Shown here piece after piece: positions 39,201 through 51,400 of a stretch of 64,000 nt of DNA. The stretch is from the NCBI GenBank assembly GCA_916610825.1, contig OU744448.1, positions 28,170,107 through 28,234,106 of the forward strand, in the 5' to 3' direction. Positions within the stretch are counted from its first letter, which is position 1; every line of letters starts with the position of its first letter. The notes beneath the pieces were generated by a model, which saw only the letters and a list, made by a program, of their open reading frames with translations, ran no database searches and had not been told where the DNA came from. The stretch is from Haliclystus octoradiatus (Eukaryota > Cnidaria > Staurozoa > Stauromedusae > Haliclystidae). The position numbers and the translations under genes are program-made.

Positions 39201-42200
39201 TGTCATATCGATCTTGTTCTGAAGTCTGCATTATAAAAATAAAAACACTTCATTACTATTTCATTAGTTCATATATATAAACAAAATTGTTGAATCAGTC
39301 TTGTATATAAAGACTATTAAAACCCATTAGCACAATTAGCATTGCTTAACATCTTACAGTTTGGTGTTAACATAAATTTTAATTTAATCAGAAATTCAAG
39401 GATATCATAGACTTTAGAATTAGTGTCAAAAATGAAATATGCTAGAATTACACTTCTTCAAGTTTCAAGCCATATAAGGTGATCATCAGGTGATTTATTT
39501 CAACTAAATAATTTGGAATAAATCGCCTGATGATCACCTTCTGTTGTGAAACTTGAAGAAGCGTTATTCTAGCATGTCTCAATTTTGACTATCATTCTAT
39601 AAATGCTCTGATTATTTTCATTGAGTACTATACCAAGAACTGGTGTGGAACAATCCAACATATTATTATTATTATTATTATCATATTATTATTACAGCTA
39701 AACCTGTTATAACGGCCACCTCTATACAGCGACCACATGTCTATAGTGGTCACTTTTGCAACGTACAACAGTATTTTCTATTGAATCAAACCTGTATATA
39801 AAGGCCACCTTTCTATAGTGATCAATTTATCTACCTCTTGTAGCTGGCCGTTATATACAGGTTTCATTGTATATCATATACTTTACAAGATCACAATCAA
39901 GCAAGTATCATGCACATGCATATACTAACAATTAAATGAGACTTGAGCAATTCAAGGTCTAATTATATGTTGCAAATATAAATTCTTACGGAAGAATCAC
40001 CATCGTCATCAGGAAACAGGAATGAAACTCTTTTCTTCGCCTTCCGATTTGAAACAACCTGTAGAATATAAATTGTAAAGTCAGATTACTTTTAATATAA
40101 ATTTAATAGCTCAATCAAATAAAATAGATTATATTCATTTGAATATGAACTCAGTATTTAACCCACAGTATTTAGTTTTTCCTTGTCTTCTTCCAATTGT
40201 TTAACCCTCTCTTCTAGCCGACGTGTATATGACGAAATACCTGTTGGTTAATTATAAATATGCAACATAATTATTGTTAAGTCCATTACAATTGAAGAGC
40301 CATTTACATTAATTGGATCTTAATTTATTGAATTTCACAGATAAAGCCATTAAATAATGAGAAACCTATGATTCAGTTTGTAAATTTTCAATCTCGGTCC
40401 GCGTAAAAATAGGCACAGGCGATCTTGAAAACAGTTTTTAATAAGCTATGTAAACCCTGAAAAAACCCATCATTGGCCGTATTATTGTTAACACCTCAAG
40501 TGTTAATTGACGAGTACCGTGCCTTCTTTTCTGCAGTATAAATGGTCCTTCAATGTTAAAATCATAATATTCAAACAGTTCTGTTTCTCTATTTCTTAAA
40601 CAGACTTTTTTCTGATTTTAAATCCAGCCATATATGTAGTTTCTGAACTGTTCATGAACTCCTGAAAATTTTTTCGCAGATGTGGTACATGCTTTCATGA
40701 AGGATTGTACCATTTCACATTTGTAAAATTCAGGATCCATGTTTCACAAAGAAAACTTCTCCCCTTGATAACATTTTTTTCAAAAAGTGAACAATTTAAG
40801 ACATATGTGTTCTTTATGGGGGCTAGATCAGGGGTAACTCAAGGACCTTTTATATCGCTGCTTTTATTTGTATTGATATGAAGCAATGCATGCGTATGTG
40901 AACGATAAGACCAAATAAAAAAAATTAACGGTTTCTCATCAAAAAAAGTTCAAAAAGTAAATGAGGGAAGTTTTTTTTTATTTAGTGAATGGCAAAGTAA
41001 AATATACAATGTCATAATCTTTAATTAATTCCAAATTTGTTAATATTATTATAAATTATTTATGCTTCTTGTTTCAAATGGAGACTCCTGCATAGCGATC
41101 AATATTATCATATTAAAATCCATAATAAATACAACCACATGTGAGCTATAAGCTTGTTTGTGTGGATGATGAGGAATCGAACTCTAATCACCCGCATGCA
41201 ATTCCGTCACTCTACCACTGAGCTACTGGTCCAGTAATGCCCCCTATATCGAATTCCCCTAATGGGACCATGAATAATTAACTCCTAATCTCCTTGACTT
41301 GTTAAGTTGTTCACATCAAGTCTCACATGTTTGTATGGCAGTCTTGATTGGTAAATAGAACCATCAAATTTTGGCACATCAAAGTAACTTAAGCAAATGG
41401 GACTTGGGCCCGGGACTTGGGCCAGTCAATTACAGTCAAAAACTTAAAACTATAACTATTATAATCCAGAAAACTAGTCTCAGTTTATTACATTATCGTC
41501 TTCACTTAATCAGTACACTGTTTTTCACTCAATTGACACAAACTGTACTGCTGTTCTTGGCCAATCAGAATAGTTTATACTATTATAGTTTAGTTTCAAA
41601 GATTTTGTTTATAGGGTGGCTATAGTATAAAATTGTGGATTTTTCGTATTCATCCTTTCCAAGTGTAATAACTGACAAGACCCCTTCAGAGGATTAATAA
41701 AATAAATAAAGCGGTATCGCTGCCAGACTGCAGTCAGTGATCATGAAAATGATCCCTAACGCTACCTACGGGAACAATTTTTTTCAGGGACAAAGCCCAA
41801 AGGGAAAGAGGAACAGAAATCCGAAATGCCTTTTTGTGTTGAATGTTGAATCAATAACAACCTTGTGAGGAGGAATCAAGACAAATGTGCTAATGCAATC
41901 GAAATATAATGCCTGGTCAAGTATTTATTAAAGATACAAATTTTATCTTAGTTTATCGAAAAAGCACAACATTTTTACCTTTTTGACATAAAATTTGAAA
42001 GAACATTATGCAAGACTTTCAACGAAACCCGACAAATTATCCTCTTAAATATTCAACATATAATGATTTTAAGATAATATCTCAAAACAAGTGATTAACT
42101 ATTGCAATTGAATATAAACGACAGTTACAAATGATAAGGGATAAATAAAAAGAATGGATTATACAGTGTTATCTCAAAGAAATAGTTGAGATTTTAATTT

Positions 42201-43901
42201 GCTTTTCAAAAAAGTCAGCGGTCGGCTTAACGAATGAATGAGTAACGGGAAAATAATGTATTATCTTGATAAGAAAGTGATTCTTCTGTTAAATACTGTT
42301 CAAATCTTGAAAATAAAATGCAACGATCATTGCTTGTAGATGAACAGATCGTAACTGTCATATTAAAAATAACGATGATGAAAAACAGCGGAGCCAAAAT
42401 ATGTAGATTTTTCCAGCGGGCAGAAGCTAAGAAAAGTTTGCGTAATGAACAACAGGGAAGCAAATAATTCATATAAACAAAAGATTATATTGTTGATAAT
42501 TCCGGCAAAAATAATGAAAATTGACATTTCGGTGCTGTTATGAGTAGTGCTATTGCGAAAGTACGGAGTTGTAGTGAAATTTTGTTTTGTTAGAATTTGT
42601 CAGTGACAGGTGCAATTTGCAAAACGAAAATCATAAGTGGCGACGTTTTATATATATAGACTGTAGCAAATCCCCAATAGACTGTGAAAGTGTGAGCGTA
42701 GCGGACAGAACAAAAGTGTTAATTGCTCGTTTTGAAAAACACAATTTACCGCAAATCGTCTGCCATGAAGACGTAACAAAGCATAATCTGTCGTGTCTGT
42801 GGTGTGTACATCGTATCAGGTGGAAATACTAGCTAATTTATGATTTGTATGCGGTAATTATTAACTGTTTTTTCAGGACAAAGGACAACAATCGTGCGCA
42901 ATTATCTGCAGCACACGTTCAAAACAGAGTACTTCTATTTCGCTGCAGGCCTAACGAGCTAGAACTAGACAATGAGACGGCATGTAAATAAAGTGTTACT
43001 GAAACACCGCAAGTAGAAGATGAGAAAAGACAGGTCCCTTTTTAAACAGCGGAAAGCACAGTTTCCTCTCAAAAATTATTGTTATTAGCGACAGGTCACG
43101 AAGTAAACTAACAATATCATGCTACGGAAAATAATTTTTTAAATTCCACAATACAATTTTGTGAAACTTGTAAACATCCAAAATACATCTACTTATTGAG
43201 TATTGACCAAATTGCCCCGACAAAGAATAAATTGCCTAAGGATTGACGTCAAAACAACGTAAAAACTCACCGTTTTCATGCCGAGGGGATGTTGCATCGA
43301 TAGTTGACGAGTTCCAGTCGTCTGTTTTTGGTGACTTTAAAATTTTGCACTTTTCACATACAGAATATTTAAACATCGATTTCTTAACTTCATCCTCATC
43401 GATAGATGTTTGGTTCGCACGCTGATTATCTAAATATACGCATATATCACGTAATTCACCATTTTCTTCCACGAGTTTTAGCTGTCTGCCTTCTAATTTC
43501 CCTAGTTTTTCTTGATATGACATCACTTCATTTCGCATAACAGTCACCGTATATTTACCAAATCTTTGCCATTCTTTTGCTAATTTACGACATTTTTGTC
43601 TATCATCATCTAAATAACAACACAAATCTCGTAGTTCTTGCGATTCTGATTGTAAATTTTGGTTTGAACTTTTTAAAACACGAATCTCTTCCAAATGACT
43701 TTCCATTCGCTTATTAAATTCTTTGATTAAATTATTATGGTTAATCATAAGATTTAATTTTTCATTTTCAACATCTTTGAGTCTAATTTGTAAATCACTC
43801 GTAAAACTAATGTTACTACCAGAAAGTATGGAATCGCGGTCTTCTCCGTCTGAAGAAATGAGTTCGTTTCTTGGACTACCAACTTTTACAACAGCAGCCA
43901 T
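36262..43901 (-). CDS. CCDC85: CCDC85 family coiled-coil protein
   Basis: Seven exons on the minus strand: 43271-43901, 40167-40240, 39990-40058, 39162-39225, 38336-38403, 36803-36973 and 36262-36399, giving 404 aa. CCDC85 proteins (DIPA in human, picc-1 in worms) are coiled-coil adaptors at cell junctions that bind delta-catenin-type proteins. Exon 1 encodes the signature RDLCCYLDDDRQKCRKLAKE, then WQRFGKYTVTVMRNEV and a second block ENGELRDICVYLD. Exon 2 continues the coil (SSYTRRLEERVKQLEEDKEK). The C-terminal block SENESAILKEMCNVVWKKLRD is the other conserved family motif. The middle exons are polar and low in conservation; the tail is Pro/Ser/Asn-rich. One unusual donor, GTGGGT, ends exon 2. 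Intron 1 (3.0 kb), intron 3 and intron 5 contain repeats or only AT-rich DNA. Confidence 0.9.
39425..39591. mobile_element. Foldback (palindromic) element with CTGATGA...GAAAC words
   Basis: Two inverted arms of about 70 bp (GTCAAAA-TGA, ATGCTAGAAT, CTTCTTCAAGTTTCA, GGTGATCATCAGG, GATTTATT) surround a spacer of about 18 bp in CCDC85 intron 3. Read outward, each arm carries CTGATGATCACC, then GAAACTTGAAGAAG, resembling the catalytic core words of hammerhead ribozymes in retroelements. A transcript would form one long hairpin. Confidence 0.75.
39695..39869. mobile_element. TA-flanked MITE, CAGTCAAACCTG family, copy 2
   Basis: Starts CAGCTAAACCTGTTATAACG and ends, inward, CAATGAAACCTGTATATAAC, with TA on both sides (39693-39694 and 39870-39871). 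It closely matches 46290-46466 along its length. An (ATT)n run precedes it. In CCDC85 intron 3. Confidence 0.85.
40821..40885 (+). repeat. Short dispersed repeat, inverted partner at 29330-29395
   Basis: GGCTAGATCAGGGGTAACTC, then AAGGACCTTTTAT and GCTTTTATTTGTATT, matches the complement of 29330-29395. A third start (CTAGATCAGGGGCAACT) is at 28604. It lies in CCDC85 intron 1. Confidence 0.6.
41165..41232 (-). pseudogene. tRNA-like sequence (tRNA pseudogene or SINE head)
   Basis: On the minus strand TAGCTCAGTGGTAGAG is a typical D-arm/A box, and GAGTTCGATTCCTC a T-arm/B box at normal spacing. The acceptor stem (GGACCAG) has no complement at the 3' side and the anticodon stem does not pair, so it is not a working tRNA. 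Confidence 0.5.
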
Positions 43902-45403
43902 AGCTATATCAAAACAGTTTGACTAGTATAAACCACAAGCTATTTCACGCGTTTCAACTGTATCTCAAATCCATTTTGGAGACATTATATCGGTATATAC
44001 CAGATGTTTTTCTAATATTTTCACAGATAATATAAAGCTGCTTCCAGTTCTCATCACTGTGTGTTGATTATGGAATTTTAGCTCTTTGAAAGTGACGTGT
44101 TAACGAACCAATCAGAACACAGTATTAAGCAATAGATTTCTTTTTAAGATTTTTCTTACCTTTATACTCAACTTGATCTTGTAAACAAACCAACATAAAT
44201 AGATTTTTTGAAATTGTTTACCAACTTGATCTATTAATTAAATTTCAGCGCTTTAATATAATCAACCAGCATTCGGTATTACTTTGAAAATACGATACGT
44301 CACTTATGCCCCTGTTTTTCCCATAGATGTAATTTCTGTTACACCAAATAGAAAGATACGTACAAATCTATGTCATGGTGGCCTTTCAATTCAAATTACT
44401 ATATATTGTTTTGATTGTATATCATCTCCAAAAAAGACATCCGTTTCTTCCTTTCTATTGTTATATGGCTCTTTATATACATAAATTTAATCGAAACAAT
44501 TGAGGATTGGACAATCGTAAATTTTGCATCCGGAGTAAAAGAGTCGGTGTATAAAATGCTAGCATGCGCGCATACTTATTTCTTTACATAAGAAAATCTA
44601 TCTTTTTCCAAAAGGTAAGTCTGCAAGTAGGCTGAAGTGTGATACTTGAATTAAAATTCATATGTGCTATTGTTTATTGAGATAAAGTTTGCTAGAAAAT
44701 AAAGGTGTCCATGACTGAAATGGATAATTATTGCAAAAACAAGAAAAATCCAATCACAACACTGATCGTTATCGCAAGTAGGACGCGAGTCTACAACGGA
44801 TACATCCATTCCATTCTTTTATTGATTTAATCATCCTGCATGCATACCCAAATCATTATTTTAGGATTAGTAGGCTGAAAATTTTGGGTTTGGGTACAAA
44901 ACTACTAATCCTGATAATTAAGATTTAAGTGATAATTTGCAGTACTGAAGCTCCCGAATATCCAAATGCTCCACCTTTTTGGGGGGTGGGGCAAAATTCC
45001 CAATTCACTGGGCCATGGTCATTGTTGATAGATTTTTGTGTGGGACCATACTACTGCACATTGTTCAGAATGTATATTTGCGTTTCAATTCAAGACATTT
45101 ATACTCATCTGAACTTCTCACCAGCATATATGAGCTGCTCAGTATGTATTTAAAAATGTTGCTTAAATATAAAAATATCATGAAATAAATACATCCTGTA
45201 CTCATAGTTGTATTAGCATAAAATACATCATCTGTAATTATGATCGTCAATAACACATTTTAAATCATTGTATGATTGGCATAACATTAAAATACAAATA
45301 AATAATTTTTACCCCCCACTAGTATATTAAAATATTTAATTAAAATTGTAATATATAACTATTTAATACTTAATAATTAAGATATATTATTAATATTAAT
45401 CAA
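43902..45403. other. Intergenic region between CCDC85 and the CRT-like gene
   Basis: Holds the CCDC85 promoter and 5' UTR (right of 43901) and the 3' UTR of the CRT-like gene (left of 45404). A short palindrome, TTTAGGATTAGTAG with CTACTAATCCTGA, sits at about 44861-44922. The stretch 45290-45420 is nearly pure A+T. No gene seen. Confidence 0.5.
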
Positions 45404-48400
45404 TTATACGTAATGTTGTTTTATATCATTTTTAGACGATATCAAACATCTTTTTTCGTTATTTGAAGATTCGGAATTATTCATAAATCCAGGTATTCTG
45501 ACAACATCTGATTCATCGTCATTCCTGAAATTACGATAATAATCCATTGAAGTGAACTATATTAATAACGATAGCAAGTAATGGTTGCAATAATAGCAAT
45601 ACTAAAAAATCTGCTGCTTTGCAGAACATTCCTATACCATCAAACCTGCTATAACAACAGTGGAAATCTGTAGATTGTGGCCACTTCAAAAAATATTCAA
45701 AACCAGAGAGTTGCTCACTGTACATAAAGACCATCTCCCAAAATCGACTAATGTATTTAGAAATCATAGGTGACTGTTGATCTGCTATATACATTATACA
45801 GGTTTCACAGTATATAACAACAACCACAAAAATAATTTTAAGTGAATTAATGGCTCGCAAGTCAGATAGCCAACTGTTCCATAAAAACGGTGCAACGAAT
45901 TTGGATAAAAAATTCTCCTGTCCCAGACCACAATATAACATCACATGGCCTGAATTCTTGAAATAATCAACATGATGAATCACTTACCCAAAGTTGTATA
46001 CAATTGTGGCAGGAATCATCAATGCTAAGCCAACAATACTAAATGCTACACTGACATGAACATCTGGATGCCATTTAAATGGATTTTCATCAAACAATGT
46101 CCAAAATAGAAAGGTTAATGGAGTGACCATATTCTGAAAGTTGAACAAGAAATAGCACATTAAGTAAATTTCTGCCTTTGAAATTTGTATGATAGATTTG
46201 TGATCGTTATAGAGTAGAGATGTAGCTTATCCACAGTTCTGCTGACATCTGTCTCTATATAAGGTCTCTATAATTCCCTTAACTAATTACAGTCAAACCT
46301 GTTATAACGGTCACCTCTATACAGCGGCCACCTGTCTATAGTGGCCACTCTTTCAATGTCGTAAACGTTATTTTCTATTGAATCAAACCTGTATATAAAG
46401 GCCACCTGTCTATAATGGTCAATTTATCTACCTCTAGTAGCTGGCTGTTATATACAGGTTTCAATGTAACAGTTATTGATCAAAGGTGACGTAGATATCA
46501 GCGGATAATGACCAAGGTCCACTGAGGTCATTCTTGTTATGCCGATATTCATCAAGCTTGAACAGATCAATAACTGTTCCAGTAAACTGATCAATAAACA
46601 TTCAATGATTGACAGGTGAATGTTGAAAACCGAATCATAACAATGTATTATAATGCATCAAGAATGCTATTATGGTCTGGGTCTTTCTGCCACAACGGTT
46701 AGAAAACAAGGAGTGGTCAATGCAGGATCGAATTTACTGTTGTTCAACAATATATTTGAGCAATCGAATTGCTCAATGCCGTTAAATTTCCATATTGACA
46801 TGTTAGTCGATGAATAAAATACTATGTTCATCAGTGTAATTATTGATTTTGTTCAAACTTATTCAAATAAATTAGATTGGATTTTTCATACGAATTTTTA
46901 CCTAATTCATTTTGATAACCCTTTATTAGTATTGAAGACAGAATAGTATGATACACTATAACCTCCTGATGAGCAAGTCAAAATTGACCAAGATTTTCAT
47001 ACATATATCTGAATTGCATTTGTCAAAATTTGTTAAGCAAGGACTAGACCATAAATAGTCCAAAAGTTTCAAATCCAGGTTTCAGATAAGTGGTAATTTC
47101 ATTTATCCGAATCGCACTTAAGTGGGCTACACTGTATAAACTAGCATATAACAGCTTACCACAACAAGAGCCCACAACGTGGAACCCTCTCCGTGTTTGA
47201 TCAATAGAGCTCCAGCAAGATAGCTCACAACATATGATACAATATACAGTAGACCACGTATACCGGGTGTTGCACCACAGCCATCTTGACCGAAGAAACA
47301 GCCAAAACCAAATTTCAAACTGTAACAAATCATTGTCAATATATTAGCGTATATAATTATTAGAAATGCATGCATACATAATTGTAGGCTATATTTCGAT
47401 AAGATAGCTCATAACTTAATATAAGATATAATGTTATAGTATTTAGTGAGTGTAAATACTTAATAAGGCTATAACTGGAAGAAAACAAGGGAAAAAGCTT
47501 GTGTGTTGCTATCATGTTGACTGTTGATGTGGTGTCTCCATATAATCCTTTTTATTTTTTATAGTTAAATAGACTCTTTATTATAAGGAAACAGTTTGAT
47601 GTGATTTTCTAATGATTATTTATTTGCTGTTTATGATATGTAAATGTTACTGATATGCACTGTAATAAGAGGCTGTCAGTAATGGAAGCGAAGCCTGATT
47701 ATGTATATTGAAATGTTTAAGAGATCAGTATCCGATATCATCTGAGGAGATTCAGATTAAGTTTAACCAAGAATTATTGGATTGGATTAACAACGGATGG
47801 CTGATACCTTACAATGCTAAGACTCACGGTCCTATTACAAATGTTATACCGTTAATGGCTGTTGTTCAAGCCAATAAGGGCAACAAAGTACGCCCGGTCA
47901 TGGATTTACAGAAACTGAATGACTTTATTACGACACATACTGCTGACGCTGCTATTTGTAATGATAAACTACGGCGTTGGCGTCGCATGGGTACCGATGA
48001 CTCAATTTTGGATCTCCGTAAAGCATATTTAATAAACAAATAAATGTATCTCAAGACCTTTATCGCCATCAAGTTGTTAACTTTCAAGGGATTTATTATT
48101 GTTCAACTCGTTTGGCATTTGGTTTAAATGTTGCGCCTAAAATTATGAGTGCAGTCGTTACCAAAGTATTATCACTGGATAAAGATATTTGTGAAGGTAC
48201 TGATCATTATATCGATGATATTATTGTAAATGAATCAATTATTAGTGTGGACCGTGTGCGTCAGCATTTACTTGCTTATGGATTGGTATCTAAGGATCCT
48301 GAACAGATTGATGGAGCCCATGTATTAGGCTTGCATGTTGAGAAAAAATTAGATAATAACCTATATTGGTCACATTCATACTGATCTCTTAAACATTTCA

Positions 48401-51400
48401 ATATACATAATCAGGCCTCGCTTCCATTACTGACAGCCTCTTATTAATCGTTATGTAGTTGGTGATGAAGTGTTTGTAAAACCATCACAGCATACCCGAT
48501 GTACTATTCAATGGCTGAAGGGAAGAATTACTGCTATTCATTCATCTACAAAGGTTGATGTCAATGGAATGCCTCGTCATGTTGCTGATCTAAGGTTGGT
48601 TCCTCTGGACACGGCAGTAAATCTTGGAAATGGGAACATACCATCTGGAGCAGATATTGATCAAACATTTGAAGTTAGTCCGATGGACGCTACTGAAGAA
48701 CAGATCGATGACGGTATTGTCAATGATAACAATTCTAGACCTGGGAGAGAGATTCGCCTTCCAAATCGTTTTGCAGACTTTGAAATGGATATTTAATACT
48801 TGCGTGTAATTTGTATTAAATGTTTACATTTAGTTTTTTTTTTCTATTTCAGTTTTATTTGAGTTATTTAAAGATATTTAGTTTACGATTGAACTACTCA
48901 TTCATTGTGAATAAGTGGACTTGTTAAATGCCAATGATATAATTTTATGTTTTTGTGATTCTTAAAATCAGGTGTAAATGTAATAAGAGGCTGTCAGTAA
49001 TGAAAGCGAGGCCTGATTATGTATATTGAAATGTTTAAGAGATCAGTATGAATGTGACCACGGAGCTGTGTAATCGATTGTGTACTCGAGTGATCTTACA
49101 TGCACAGTACCCTATTCTGTTATAACTAAGTGTTGTTGGGATACAACACTGTTTTGCTTTCTTATATATATCGTATAGCGGTACAGTAGCAATATTCCAA
49201 TATTGTTCCATGCAATGAGGTAATGCTATCAAAACTCGAGTTGATGGTGAAACAGGTATGATGATTTGAGTGCTTGGTGAAATGATGTATTTGTGCGATT
49301 GTGAATTTCCAAGACATGTCAATGTCACATTATTGTACAATAAATGAGACAATTTTGAAGGGGGCAATACGTACTTTTCAATGAAATGGGGCAGGTTACT
49401 GACAGTTCCAAAACCAGGTATCAAATCCAGCCAAAAAAAAAGAACAGTTATAATCAACTGATAGAATGACATCCATAAATTCAAATAATAAATATCAACT
49501 GGTCCATTCACACTTTCAGGTCCTTCACCTTTGAAATAGCGTTCTTGATATATGTTCATCAAAACAGCCGGAATCTTAAAATAACATAACATGTTTATAA
49601 TTAGAAACTAACCTATAGACAACAAATAAATAAAGAATAAAGCGCATTAGATTCAGTACTGGTAAAGCTTTCTTCTTGTTACATATCACTACTGCGCATT
49701 TCGGAAAGCCCCTTTGCTCTGAAACCTGTACTGAGTTCCTCGTTTCAGAACAGAGTTCGGCGCGTAATTACCTGAAAACATCTTTCTAATGTTTTGTTTT
49801 GGCCTTATTTTGACTTTTTTATGAATAAAATTATCTTCTTGAGACAAAATTATGCATAAAATCAAAATAAATAAACATGAGTTTGAAACAGTTTCAGTTC
49901 AACTATAAACCTTATCATTTACTACCTTCATGTTATCAAATGTATTAGTTTAGTAATATACCTGCTGTCGGCTTATAGTATATAGACTACTTAGCATAAT
50001 TTAAACTAGGTCCAAGAGAGCTGAAGTCCAATTCTAATCCTCGATTTTAATGACATAAGTTCAGTTTATTAAGAATCAGTCAGGTCTAACAAAAATATTT
50101 AGGGAAAGACGAGATTCAAAATAATTTTCACAATCAGGATCAATTGATGTTCCTTTCAAAAGTGATTGCCAAACAAATATGTGTCACGTATACATATTGT
50201 ATATAACATCGATGAAATGCTAGAGTACAAGCATCTTACACAGTGATGATATGCTGGAGGAACGGCGTTCCCCTACTTTTTATTTTACTTATGTATTTTA
50301 TTAGCAATATCATTATTTATAGATAATTTTGAATAAAATAATAACTCTTTTTTACAGTCAGAATTATTTGATATCAACGTCGATCCCATCAGGGCCTACT
50401 CTAGTGTTTCATTGATCAAATCACTTTTCTTGGAAATGCATATGTATAATAATAATTGCTAAAATCGGAAATTGTTGAGTGTACAAGAATAAAATTAAGT
50501 CAGAATAAATAACCATTTGTAGAGGATGCAAACAATCACATTTGTTTTTATAGCAACTGTGCCAGTGACAGGTGAAGTTAAAAAAGAGAGTAGATAAACA
50601 TGACATTTCAGACATGTACTATTCTATTGTTGCCTCATTTTCATGTTTGATGACATCATTAACAATTTTTTACTTGGAAAACATTGTTCCCCTCCTTCTA
50701 AAATTGGTATATCATCGCTGATCTTTCAAATCATAAACTACTTCGAGATCCAGTGCTAGAAGTTTAGATACCTAGGTCAGGATCAGTGCTATAGTAAAAA
50801 CAAAATTGAACACATGATTCGGTCACTGGAAACAGGTAGATGGCTGCGAGAGCAGGGTAACAATAACTTACTATAGCGAACATAAATGCAATAGGCCAAA
50901 GTACTTTACCAGTACCCAATGCCCCACCAGGATCTTTTGAATCTGATGACATCAGTTTAGCGTCAAAATTTGGTATAAGACATACAAACAATGCTGCTAT
51001 GACAACAATAACACAGATCGCTTTTCTTTTATTTGGTAACTTTTTGAGGATAACAAACCTGTAAGACAATTAGTGGTAGTTAATTAATTGATTATGTTGA
51101 ACATTGTTTACATTAAGATTCAATAGGATGGACCTATGTATTACTATGTAATGATAAAATCCAATGCCAATTAATTAAAACAAACAAGCTGATTTGCTTA
51201 TGCTTATGGGATGACGCCAATCATTAATCATTTCATAATAATAGTATGTAGCACACGCAGGGCCGCCCAGAGGGAGGATTAGAGGGGTAATTGCGCCAAG
51301 GACCAAGCAAATTGTAGGGCCCTCAAGATTTTGTTGCTATATTTTATTGCAAAGATGGGAATATTTTTGAAAATAGTTGCAGACGGGAGCGAGAGAAAAT

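Larger units (their letters stand above)
47661..49060 (+). mobile_element. Composite remains of an LTR-type retroelement with three terminal modules
   Basis: A module of about 75 bp (TGTAATAAGAGGCTGTCAGT, GCCTGATTATGTATATTGAA, GTTTAAGAGATCAGTAT) occurs at 47661-47730 (direct), 48367-48444 (inverted) and 48979-49060 (direct). Between the first two lies a reverse-transcriptase fragment; between the last two an integrase C-terminal fragment. The last two modules share extra sequence (ATGAATGTGACCA). All of it sits in intron 3 of the CRT-like gene, on the opposite strand. Confidence 0.8.

Noticed and set aside
41165..41232. Functional tRNA gene
   Set aside because: D and T arms look right but the acceptor and anticodon stems do not pair.
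42227..42832. 81-aa ORFs on both strands
   Set aside because: Within CCDC85 intron 1, no family match, no conserved motif.
45531..45983. 150-aa minus ORF rich in hydrophobic residues
   Set aside because: It is intron 5 of the CRT-like gene read through a MITE (45637-45810); the spliced model uses flanking exons with consistent phases.
47708..48796. A domesticated polymerase or integrase gene
   Set aside because: The RT is frameshifted, the integrase lacks its catalytic core, and both are bounded by repeat modules.
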